This document shows positions 1-7,401 of a DNA stretch of 64,000 nt, piece after piece. Under the pieces are notes generated by a model, which was given only the letters and a program-made list of their open reading frames with translations, was not told where the DNA came from and made no database searches. The position numbers and the translations under genes were made by a program. Numbering within the stretch: the stretch's first letter is position 1; each line of letters begins with the position of its first letter. The DNA comes from Candidatus Hydrogenedentes bacterium ADurb.Bin170. Lineage in GTDB: Bacteria; Hydrogenedentota; Hydrogenedentia; Hydrogenedentales; CAITNO01. The DNA is taken from assembly GCA_002070275.1 (NCBI GenBank), contig MWCY01000003.1:48770-112769 (forward strand), given 5' to 3'.

Positions 1-1074
1 AATAAGTAGCCCCGCAGAAATGATGCATGATGCATAGACAGGCCATTGCCCGGCAGGGTTTTTAACTACAGCCAGAACAGAATACAGCGGGTCACCCTCT
101 TTTCCGTCCGACGGACCCCAGGATGCCTGGTAAAATGTATAGCCTCTGTGACGGAGGGGTTCATTCATCTGAATCAGTGATTCCCGCGGCAGTCCCTCAT
201 CTTTGACCGAAACACGACTGCTGAAGTGGCTGGGTGTGCTGGTTCCGGGATGCCATTCATGATTAAATTTCTGAAGAGTGACCGTGAAGGGCAATTCCCA
301 GCGGCGACGTGTGAAGTCAAAAGAAAATTGTTTTCCGTCGGCTTCAACAATCCAGGGCCCCCGCTGCATCCCCCACAAAATCCCTTTTTCACTTATGTCA
401 CCTTCCAGCGTGATCAGCATACCGGGAATATTCGCTTCGGCCGATTGATTCTCAGACAGTTCTTTCAGTGCCGCCCCGTCTATTGCATGAGCAGAGTTAT
501 CTTCAACTGCCATGGAATTTTTATAGTACCTATCTATCTTCACAATAAAGGGAAGTTCTTCTGCATAAAAAAAGGCACCCGGGTGCGCCAACGATTCCTG
601 CGGAACAACATACTGTTGACCGCTCCCATCGGCTCCGCCTACCGTAATGAATAAGTCCCAGTCAAAATAACTTTGAAAATAAGATGCGCTCCTTCCTTCA
701 AATAAAGGGAGGTTACCTGAAAGCGCATACTTATGTGCTACAAAACCGGCGAGAACAAGGTACAGGATACCAAGATGAACAATGAGAAGTCCCGGTCTGC
801 TCCATCTTTTAGGGGCGCGGATTATCCCCCCCAGAAGCGTATTGAAAAAAAGCAAAGCAAGAAGCAGATAGCCACCGGGGAGCGGTAAAGGAACAACCCC
901 GCCAATATAATGAATCAGGAAAAAAGAATTAAAATATTTTTGCTGTGCCGCAAAGAGGCCTATCCGTGCCTGTTCTATTGTTCCGAAGAAAACAAGCAGC
1001 AACAGCAACAGCAGCAGCACTGCAGCAACACCATAGGATGCACAGAAGTCCAGAATCTTTTTCAGTGTTTTCAT
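1..1074 (-). CDS. ResB-like cytochrome c biogenesis protein (C-terminus beyond window)
   Basis: Translating the minus strand from the ATG at 1074 gives 358 open residues with no stop before the window edge. Membrane segments lie near residues 17-32 (a Leu run), 60-80 and 97-115, and a fourth begins at the edge. A long soluble stretch of about 230 residues follows the third. The text near the end, including RGYTFYQAS and YSVLAVVKNPAGQWPVYAS, matches the late conserved part of ResB (Ccs1), which works with ResA and CcsA to deliver heme to apocytochromes on the outer face of the inner membrane. Its ATG overlaps the stop of the upstream lipoprotein gene (ATGA), so the two are probably translated together. 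The family call rests on remembered motifs. The missing C-terminus could hold a CcsA fusion. Confidence 0.8.
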   Translation of the reverse strand, partial: MKTLKKILDFCASYGVAAVLLLLLLLLVFFGTIEQARIGLFAAQQKYFNSFFLIHYIGGVVPLPLPGGYLLLALLFFNTLLGGIIRAPKRWSRPGLLIVHLGILYLVLAGFVAHKYALSGNLPLFEGRSASYFQSYFDWDLFITVGGADGSGQQYVVPQESLAHPGAFFYAEELPFIVKIDRYYKNSMAVEDNSAHAIDGAALKELSENQSAEANIPGMLITLEGDISEKGILWGMQRGPWIVEADGKQFSFDFTRRRWELPFTVTLQKFNHEWHPGTSTPSHFSSRVSVKDEGLPRESLIQMNEPLRHRGYTFYQASWGPSDGKEGDPLYSVLAVVKNPAGQWPVYASCIISAGLLI

Positions 1075-1733
1075 TCTGTTTCATCCTCATCGGAGTACAG
1101 TGAATCTGCAAAAGAATGGAAATTCTCTTTTTCGTTTTGCATTTCATCGACAGGGCCGGTCATTTTTATAAACAATGTGGACTCCTCATAAGGACAGACC
1201 AGACCGTAGATCATTGAAGGCACCTTCTCTCCCTTCCCATTGGTCAAAACACCGGACATTTCAACAAGCACCGCTTCATTGTTTAAAAGGGCAAGACGCG
1301 GGAGAGCGGCAATTTCTTCATCGGACAAAGGCGGCTGGGCAACTTGAGAGCGCCACCTGTTGATATTTGCCTCAAGACCGCCTGCAGGTCCGCTCAGGAT
1401 AAAAATGGAGCACTCTGATGATACGCTGCCCTTCGGAGCATAAGTGACCAGTCGCATGGCCTGTGCAGGGCGCTTTTCCCAGGAAACCGGCGCCTCCCAT
1501 TTGAGTTGGTGCTCACTTTCGCCTTCCGGCTCTTCTGATTGCATCATCATGGGATGATGTTGTGCGGAGTCACCAAGCCCCAGCCGCTCCCGTGTGCTAA
1601 GGGCAGGCGGAAAAATACGCTCTTCAGGGGGCACCTTATGAAGAGAATGTATTTCATTTTTAAATGTCTTTTCATTGCATGCTGCCAGAAACAGGGCAGT
1701 CCAGCAACAGACTGCTGTCAGAAAATACTTCAA
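1071..1733 (-). CDS. Putative lipoprotein of unknown function, upstream of resB-like gene
   Basis: This encodes 220 residues starting at a TTG that sits 9 bases after AAGGA, a good ribosome site. The N-terminus is a lipoprotein signal peptide with lipobox LAAC (Cys19). The mature part has a low-complexity linker to about residue 75, then a compact domain (about 80-215). That domain includes the stretches WEAPVSWEKR and ILSGPAGGLEANINRWRSQ and an acidic tail. Proteins with such a domain occur beside cytochrome biogenesis genes in planctomycete-like bacteria, but I know no function. The 4-base overlap with the ResB-like gene suggests a shared role in cytochrome maturation or respiration, which is inference only. 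Confidence 0.75.
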   Translation of the reverse strand: MKYFLTAVCCWTALFLAACNEKTFKNEIHSLHKVPPEERIFPPALSTRERLGLGDSAQHHPMMMQSEEPEGESEHQLKWEAPVSWEKRPAQAMRLVTYAPKGSVSSECSIFILSGPAGGLEANINRWRSQVAQPPLSDEEIAALPRLALLNNEAVLVEMSGVLTNGKGEKVPSMIYGLVCPYEESTLFIKMTGPVDEMQNEKENFHSFADSLYSDEDETE

Positions 1734-1892
1734 GATTGTTAATCCTTCAAATTATGACGTAACTGCATGAAGAACTTTCACCGGACATCCAAAATTCCCG
1801 AAATGTTCTGCAACTATGAGATTCGGAGAAGTATACCAGTTTTTATATAAGTCACTGAAAGAAATATAGATGATGCACAGACTGTTAAATAT

Positions 1893-1922
1893 TTTACATT
1901 CTTTAAACCAATCGTTTATACT
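1893..1922 (+). promoter_or_regulatory. Probable sigma-70 promoter of the MarR gene
   Basis: TTTACA at 1893-1898 and TATACT at 1917-1922 are separated by 18 bases, close to the sigma-70 consensus. The predicted start near 1930 leaves a leader of about 33 bases with the ribosome site CGGAGG at 1952-1957. A short imperfect dyad at 1934-1945 (arms AAGT/ACTT) lies just after the start and could be part of an autoregulatory operator. The sequence match is clear; activity is inferred. Confidence 0.5.
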
Positions 1923-1962
1923 ATGTTTGTAAGAAGTCAATACTTGTGTAAGCGGAGGTACT

Positions 1963-2430
1963 ATGAGCGCATCAATTAACAAAGAATTGGAACTGGAAAC
2001 CCCTATTGAGGATATTAAACATGAGCTTGTGCTCAATGTGGTGCGTACTGCCACGACGATTGCAACACGGGGCGCCACTTTATTCCGTCAGTTTGGCCTT
2101 ACCGAAGCACAGTTTAATGTTCTTTTTGCCCTGAAATACAAAAAGAAAGACTGGACGCAATCGGAATTGGGCAGACGACTCGTAGTAACCCGGGCAAGTA
2201 TAACTTCGGTTCTGGATAAACTTGAAAGCAAAGATCTGGTTCGCCGCAATGAAGTCTCCGGGAACAGGCGTATTTATCATGTATCACTTACGACAAAAGG
2301 CAGGAGGCTGATCAATGAGGTTGAGCCTGTTTACCGCGCTGAAATTCATAAAGTCCTTCGTGATTTTGATGAAGAACAATGCCGCAGACTTATAGATCTT
2401 CTGGAAGAAATCCGCGTTTCTTCCACCTGA
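1963..2430 (+). CDS. MarR-family transcriptional regulator
   Basis: This 155-residue protein has the MarR layout: dimerisation helices at both ends around a winged helix-turn-helix at about residues 60-110 (WTQSELGRRLVVTRASITSV), followed by a basic wing. MarR proteins are dimeric repressors or activators that bind small ligands such as phenolics, acyl-CoA or fatty acids. The gene lies 175 bases upstream of a fused lysophospholipid transporter, acyltransferase and acyl-ACP synthetase gene on the same strand, so lipid or fatty-acid sensing is a reasonable guess. The ATG has CGGAGG five bases upstream. No ligand-specific residue can be named from the sequence. Confidence 0.88.
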   Translation: MSASINKELELETPIEDIKHELVLNVVRTATTIATRGATLFRQFGLTEAQFNVLFALKYKKKDWTQSELGRRLVVTRASITSVLDKLESKDLVRRNEVSGNRRIYHVSLTTKGRRLINEVEPVYRAEIHKVLRDFDEEQCRRLIDLLEEIRVSST

Positions 2431-2566
2431 CAATTTCATCCGCGTTTTTTTTCACAAAAGTCTTTCTTCTGGTCGCAATGCTGAGTTTCTGTTCGGAGAA
2501 TCCTCGGCATTTATGGACAAAGGCAGAGGCGTCAATTTTCTAATTCCGCTTTTTCTGCAAGCACCG

Positions 2567-2583
2567 GGCTCATTCTATGAGCC
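2567..2583 (+). promoter_or_regulatory. Perfect 7-bp hairpin just upstream of the aas-like gene
   Basis: GGCTCAT at 2567-2573 and ATGAGCC at 2577-2583 are perfect reverse complements around TCT. The repeat ends eight bases before the ribosome site (GAGAGG, 2592-2597) of the following gene. No T-run follows, so it is not a terminator. It could be an mRNA hairpin that influences initiation, or a small operator for the neighbouring MarR protein. The structure is visible; the role is inferred. Confidence 0.35.
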
Positions 2584-2605
2584 GTAGGTACGAGAGGCTG
2601 CCGTT

Positions 2606-5600
2606 ATGGCATACAAATTGAGCACACCCGCCCCCGAAAAGACCTTCCAACCCAAAGGTTTCTGGGCACTTATGGCAACCCAGTTTCAGGGTGCTTTTAA
2701 TGACAATGTTTATCAGTGGGTTATTACCTTCTATCTGCTCGCTCTGTTGCAGCCATCAGGCCCCGGCACGGACAGCAGTCTGTTTTTCGGCAAATTCTCC
2801 GCCGATACCTTTGTACCTGCCTTTGCTACATTCCTTTTTTCATTGCCTTTTATCATTTTCCCGGCTCTATTTGGCGCTCTTGCCGATCGTTTCAGCAAAC
2901 AACGTGTTGCTGTAGCAGCGAAATGGCTTGAAATTTTTATAATGCTCGCCGGTGGTATCGCTTTTTTGCTCGGCTGGACACCCTTAATCTGGTTCCTTCT
3001 TTTTATGATGGCGACACAAAGCGCTCTCTTCGGCCCGGCAAAATATGGCATTCTTCCGGAAATCCTGCCAGCAGAACGCCTTTCCTGGGGCAATGGCGTA
3101 ATCCAGATGGGCACGATGCTTGCCATCATTATGGGTACCGGTCTTGCCGGTCCCCTGTTTTTGCTGACAAAAGGCAAAGTCTACCTTGTGTCTGTACTCC
3201 TCGTATTCCTGTCTATAGCCGGTACCTGTTTTTCCTATTTCATTACACGCCCGCCTGCTGCCAACCCTGCCCAGCCCATTCCTAAGAATCCCTTTCTTCC
3301 CTGGCAAGGCATGCTCAAATATTTCAAAGCCATCCGCAAAGACAAAATCCTTTTTTATGCAGTGGTCGGCTATACCTACTTTTGGTTTATCGGCGCTCTG
3401 GCACGGCAGAACTTGATTAAGTTTTCGCAAACAGATCTTCTTATAAGTGAAGATAAAATTTCCTATCTTCTGGCAGCCATTGCCATCGGCATAGGGATCG
3501 GTGCTCTGGCTGCCGGATATCTTTCGCGGGGCAAGGTCGAAATTGGGCTTATTCCGATAGGTGCCTTAGGCACGATGTTCTTCTCCCTGCTTCTTTCGTT
3601 ACCCTACAGCGTTCACCGAACCGTCGTCGCGGAGCCGCTGATTCGCTTTGCCGCCTTTATGAAGCCCGGGGGCAGCTGCCCCGTAATCGGCACTCTGCAT
3701 TCTTTGGGCGGTCACTACCTGACCGTAATGCTGCTCTTTCTTTTTCTAGGCATTTTTGCCGGCCTCTACGGCGTACCGCTTGCAGCGGCTATTCAGCAGC
3801 GCGCCCCTCACGGTATGAAAGGCGGCGTAATTGCCGCTGTCAATATGCTTACCTGGATTGGCATTGCCCTTTCATCTGTCGTATTTTTATTGCTGAATCT
3901 TTTTGGGTTGACGGCTTACCATATTTTTATTTTTATGGGTGTCAGCGCCCTCGGCATCGGCCTGCTGCAGTGCTGGAGATCGCCCGTAATGGCGCTGCGG
4001 ATGCTTTGGTGGTGTCTGGATGGCACTCTGGTACGCCTGCATGTTACAGGGCGTTCGCATATTCCTGAGGACCAGGGCGCACTGCTTCTATCGACCCATG
4101 AGAGTTTTATAGATCTGATGGCTATTCAGGCCGCTCTCGACCGTGAGATTTATTTTGTAATCGGCAAAGATGCGCTGGAAGTACCGTGGATCAGACGCCT
4201 GTCCCGTTCCATGTACTTAATCCCCGTCGATCCGCACGCTGAAGACGATATGGCAGCCGCTGTAGTGAAGATGCGTACACTTCTGGCACAAGGAAATCTG
4301 GTATGTGTAAACCGCGCCAGGTCCCTTGCCCCCGACGGAGTTTCCCTTCCCTGGTTTTCTGATTATTCAATCATTACGGAAGGAACCGGCGCACCAACAA
4401 TTCCCCTGGCCTTAGGTCGCATCTGCGAAATTCTCTATGCCTATGAAAACAGGAAAGTGCGTTTGTTCTTTTCTGAATTTCGCAGTCCCATTTACCTGAA
4501 TGTAGGCGAAGCGATGCCGGAAGGCATCACTGCTGTGAAAAAACGCTATTTCGTTCAAAAGGCGACAGCCGAGGGCTTTAGTCCGCGCCGGTTCCGGGAC
4601 TCTGTCCTGCAGTACGGTTTCATCCGTTTCGCACGGCGTTATCCCTGGCGACCCTGTTATGCAGATCAGTTATCCGGGCAAATCAGTTATTTTAAAGCAC
4701 TTGTTGGTGTGATCGTTTTGGCACGCAAGCTTAAACCATTATGCGGGAGCCGGAAAACAATTGGGGTATTGATGCCTTCCACCGTCGCCGGTGCTCTGGC
4801 AAATATTGCGCTTCAGGTAATGGGTAAAATCCCGGTCAATCTCAATTACACAGCTTCTTCGGAAATTATCGCCGATTGCGCGCAGCGCTGCGACATCACG
4901 CATACCGTCACTGCGAAAGCGTTTCTTTCCCGTGTTCCCGTCACCCCGCCGGGCGTGCCGGTCTATCTGGATGACATCAAAGACACGGTCACTGCGTCCG
5001 ATCGCATCATTGCCATGCTTCTGGCGCTGCTGATGCCGCGACCGCTCCTTACCCGTTTTCTCGGAGCAGCACCGTGCAGCGAACACGATATTGCTACCAT
5101 TATTTTTTCCAGTGGCAGTGAAGGCATCCCAAAAGGAGTGATGCTAACCCACCGTAATATCATTACGATGATGCACGGGTTGCGCGAAATGGTGCCTCAT
5201 GATAAGCACACCTGCCTTGTAGGATTTCTTCCATTCTTTCATTCTTTCGGCTATGCCGTTGCCCTTTGGACGCCATTACTGGAAGGCATTCAGGGAGTGC
5301 TGCATCCCAACCCTCTCGAACCGAAGGCAATTGGTCAACTGGTACAGAAATACAAGGGTACCTTTATGATTGCAACGCCCACCTTTCTGCAGGGATTTAT
5401 CCGGCGCTGCGAGCCCGAACAGCTTTCAAGTCTGCGGTGCGTGATTGCCGGTGCGGAAAAACTTCCTGAAAGGATCCAAAAAGCCTTTCTGGAAAAATTT
5501 TCTATAGAACCTCAGGAAGGATATGGCACAACAGAGTGCGCCCCTGTTGTTTCTGTCAATATGCCCGCTGAAGAGTCACCGGGGTTTTACTGTGAACACA

Positions 5601-6178
5601 GCAGGCGCGGCTCTATCGGAAAAGCATTCCCCTATCAGCAGGTCATGGTTGTAGATCCGGACACAGGAGAAGAACTGCCTCCCGGTGAAGCCGGAATGCT
5701 GCTGGTTAAAGGAGCTAATGTTATGCTGGGCTATCTGCATGATGAAAAACGGACACAGGCGGCAATACAGGATGGATGGTACAGAACCGGCGATATCGCC
5801 TCCATTGATGAAGAAGGCTTTATTTTTATCACCGACCGCCTGGCACGATTCAGTAAAATTGGCGGTGAAATGATCCCTCATATCCGCATTGAGGAATCTT
5901 TGCATCAGCTGTTAAATCTTACCGAACAGGCGATCGCCGTTACAGGAGTCCCGGACGAAGGCCGTGGCGAGAAACTGGTTGTACTGCATACGCTCGATGA
6001 AGAGCAGATTGCTCTTCTGAAAGAACGGATCAACGGGAGTACACTGCCGAATCTGTGGCGTCCCCGTGCCGGTGATTACTACCAGATTGCTGAAATTCCT
6101 GTATTGGGAACAGGCAAAATCGATATAAGACAGCTTAAAAACATGGCGCTAATGCTGACCGAAAAAAGAAGCGGATAA
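2606..6178 (+). CDS. aas: LplT-like MFS transporter, PlsC-type acyltransferase and acyl-ACP synthetase fusion
   Basis: This 1190-residue protein combines three activities of lysophospholipid repair. Residues 1 to about 440 are a major-facilitator transporter resembling LplT. Residues about 470-680 are a PlsC-type acyltransferase with block I HESFID (His498, Asp503). Residues about 700-1190 are an AMP-forming acyl-acid ligase with P-loop SSGSEGIPKG (835-844), YGTTE near 972, YRTGD near 1058 and C-terminal Lys1171 in GTGKID. The expected job is to flip lysophospholipid inward, activate a fatty acid and re-acylate, at the inner membrane. In E. coli these are two proteins, LplT and Aas; longer fusions are known. 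Oddly, acyltransferase block III, normally close to FPEG, reads VCVNRARS (566-573), so the transfer step may be altered. The start has GAGAGG nine bases upstream. Confidence 0.88.
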   Translation: MAYKLSTPAPEKTFQPKGFWALMATQFQGAFNDNVYQWVITFYLLALLQPSGPGTDSSLFFGKFSADTFVPAFATFLFSLPFIIFPALFGALADRFSKQRVAVAAKWLEIFIMLAGGIAFLLGWTPLIWFLLFMMATQSALFGPAKYGILPEILPAERLSWGNGVIQMGTMLAIIMGTGLAGPLFLLTKGKVYLVSVLLVFLSIAGTCFSYFITRPPAANPAQPIPKNPFLPWQGMLKYFKAIRKDKILFYAVVGYTYFWFIGALARQNLIKFSQTDLLISEDKISYLLAAIAIGIGIGALAAGYLSRGKVEIGLIPIGALGTMFFSLLLSLPYSVHRTVVAEPLIRFAAFMKPGGSCPVIGTLHSLGGHYLTVMLLFLFLGIFAGLYGVPLAAAIQQRAPHGMKGGVIAAVNMLTWIGIALSSVVFLLLNLFGLTAYHIFIFMGVSALGIGLLQCWRSPVMALRMLWWCLDGTLVRLHVTGRSHIPEDQGALLLSTHESFIDLMAIQAALDREIYFVIGKDALEVPWIRRLSRSMYLIPVDPHAEDDMAAAVVKMRTLLAQGNLVCVNRARSLAPDGVSLPWFSDYSIITEGTGAPTIPLALGRICEILYAYENRKVRLFFSEFRSPIYLNVGEAMPEGITAVKKRYFVQKATAEGFSPRRFRDSVLQYGFIRFARRYPWRPCYADQLSGQISYFKALVGVIVLARKLKPLCGSRKTIGVLMPSTVAGALANIALQVMGKIPVNLNYTASSEIIADCAQRCDITHTVTAKAFLSRVPVTPPGVPVYLDDIKDTVTASDRIIAMLLALLMPRPLLTRFLGAAPCSEHDIATIIFSSGSEGIPKGVMLTHRNIITMMHGLREMVPHDKHTCLVGFLPFFHSFGYAVALWTPLLEGIQGVLHPNPLEPKAIGQLVQKYKGTFMIATPTFLQGFIRRCEPEQLSSLRCVIAGAEKLPERIQKAFLEKFSIEPQEGYGTTECAPVVSVNMPAEESPGFYCEHSRRGSIGKAFPYQQVMVVDPDTGEELPPGEAGMLLVKGANVMLGYLHDEKRTQAAIQDGWYRTGDIASIDEEGFIFITDRLARFSKIGGEMIPHIRIEESLHQLLNLTEQAIAVTGVPDEGRGEKLVVLHTLDEEQIALLKERINGSTLPNLWRPRAGDYYQIAEIPVLGTGKIDIRQLKNMALMLTEKRSG

Positions 6179-6211
6179 GATCTTAAAAGTAGCCTTTAGC
6201 CCCTTTTGCTG

Positions 6212-6220
6212 TGTTATGAT
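6212..6220 (+). promoter_or_regulatory. Possible extended -10 element before the ABC ATPase gene
   Basis: TGTTATGAT carries an extended -10 (TG, one base, TATGAT) in the 89-base gap upstream of the ATPase gene. No good -35 lies 16-18 bases before it. The same arrangement recurs at several gaps in this window, which is the main support. Confidence 0.3.
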
Positions 6221-6267
6221 TCCGTAAGTGCATTTTAAACCCCTGAGACACGAGTTTCGGAATCGAT

Positions 6268-7374
6268 ATGGCACAGGTTTCTCTACATAATCTCAGCAAA
6301 TCCTTCGCCGGCAACATTCAGGCGCTGCAGCCATGCACTCTTCATATAGAGGACGGTGCGTTTGTTGTTCTGGTGGGTCCATCGGGCTGCGGGAAATCAA
6401 CCCTGCTCCGGCTTATTGCGGGTCTGGAAGAAAGCACCTCAGGCGATATATTCATCGACGGTGCGCGCATGAACGGAGTTCCTCCAAAATCCCGGGATAT
6501 TGCCATGGTTTTCCAGAACTACGCTCTATATCCTCATATGAGCGTTTACAAAAATCTGGCTTTCGGTCTTACCATGCGCAGTATTCCGAAAAATATCATC
6601 GATGAGCGGGTTCGTGAGGCGGCATCCATCCTCGGCATCAGTGACGTTCTGGATCGCAAACCGGCGGCATTATCAGGAGGACAGCGGCAGCGGGTTGCCT
6701 TGGGTCGTGCCCTTGTCCGGAATCCCAAAGTATTTCTCTTTGACGAGCCTCTTTCCAACCTGGATGCGAAACTGAGGGTTCAAATGCGAACCGAAATCAT
6801 GCGTCTCCATGGCCGCCTCAAATCCACCATGGTATATGTTACCCATGACCAGACAGAGGCCATGACCATGGGCGACCGAATAGTGGTGATGCATCAGGGA
6901 AAAATTCTTCAGGATGACACGCCCTTGACCATTTATCAGCAGCCGGCGAATCGATTTGTGGCGGAATTCATCGGCTCTCCGGCAATCAACTTTTTCCCCG
7001 GCACTCTGGAAATTTCCGGGAGCGCCCTCGTTTTTAAAAGCGATCATTTTTTAAATAATATTCACTTGCCGGAAAGTGCCAAAGGGGCGTTTTTCTCTTC
7101 AGCTTCAAATTCCGCTCTGCTGGGCATACGTCCTGAGCACTTACATGTCCCCACAGAGGCGACTGCAGAAAAAGAATGCTTTGTACAAGGCACCATAGAT
7201 CTGGTCGAAATGCTCGGCCCCGAATCTATTCTCCATCTTGATACGGGAAAACAGATGATCCGTGCCAGAGTGCCCTCATCGTGCAATTATTCTTCCGGAT
7301 CTTCTGTTTGTTTTTCTTTCCAAGTTTCGGATGCGTTTTTTTTTGACGGCGTTCACTTTAACAGGCTCTTTTAA
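6268..7374 (+). CDS. Sugar-type ABC transporter ATP-binding protein (MalK/UgpC/MsmK family)
   Basis: This 368-residue protein is a complete CUT1-type ATPase. It has Walker A GPSGCGKST (about 38-46), signature LSGGQRQR (about 136-143), Walker B FLFDEPLSNLD (about 155-165), switch His in VTHDQ and a C-terminal TOBE/MalK-like regulatory domain from about residue 235. It would power import of oligosaccharides or glycerol-3-phosphate at the inner membrane. No permease or binding-protein gene is nearby, so it is an orphan. Such shared ATPases (MsmK-like) often energise several sugar importers encoded elsewhere. Substrate cannot be told from sequence. The ribosome site is weak. Confidence 0.9.
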   Translation: MAQVSLHNLSKSFAGNIQALQPCTLHIEDGAFVVLVGPSGCGKSTLLRLIAGLEESTSGDIFIDGARMNGVPPKSRDIAMVFQNYALYPHMSVYKNLAFGLTMRSIPKNIIDERVREAASILGISDVLDRKPAALSGGQRQRVALGRALVRNPKVFLFDEPLSNLDAKLRVQMRTEIMRLHGRLKSTMVYVTHDQTEAMTMGDRIVVMHQGKILQDDTPLTIYQQPANRFVAEFIGSPAINFFPGTLEISGSALVFKSDHFLNNIHLPESAKGAFFSSASNSALLGIRPEHLHVPTEATAEKECFVQGTIDLVEMLGPESILHLDTGKQMIRARVPSSCNYSSGSSVCFSFQVSDAFFFDGVHFNRLF

Positions 7375-7401
7375 GCCGACTTCTTTGTCAGGGTCACTAC
7401 G

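Noticed and set aside
992..1025. CAG/CAA-rich tract resembling a triplet microsatellite
   Set aside because: On the minus strand it codes for the Leu run in the first membrane helix of the ResB-like protein, with mixed CTG and TTG codons. No other repeat character.
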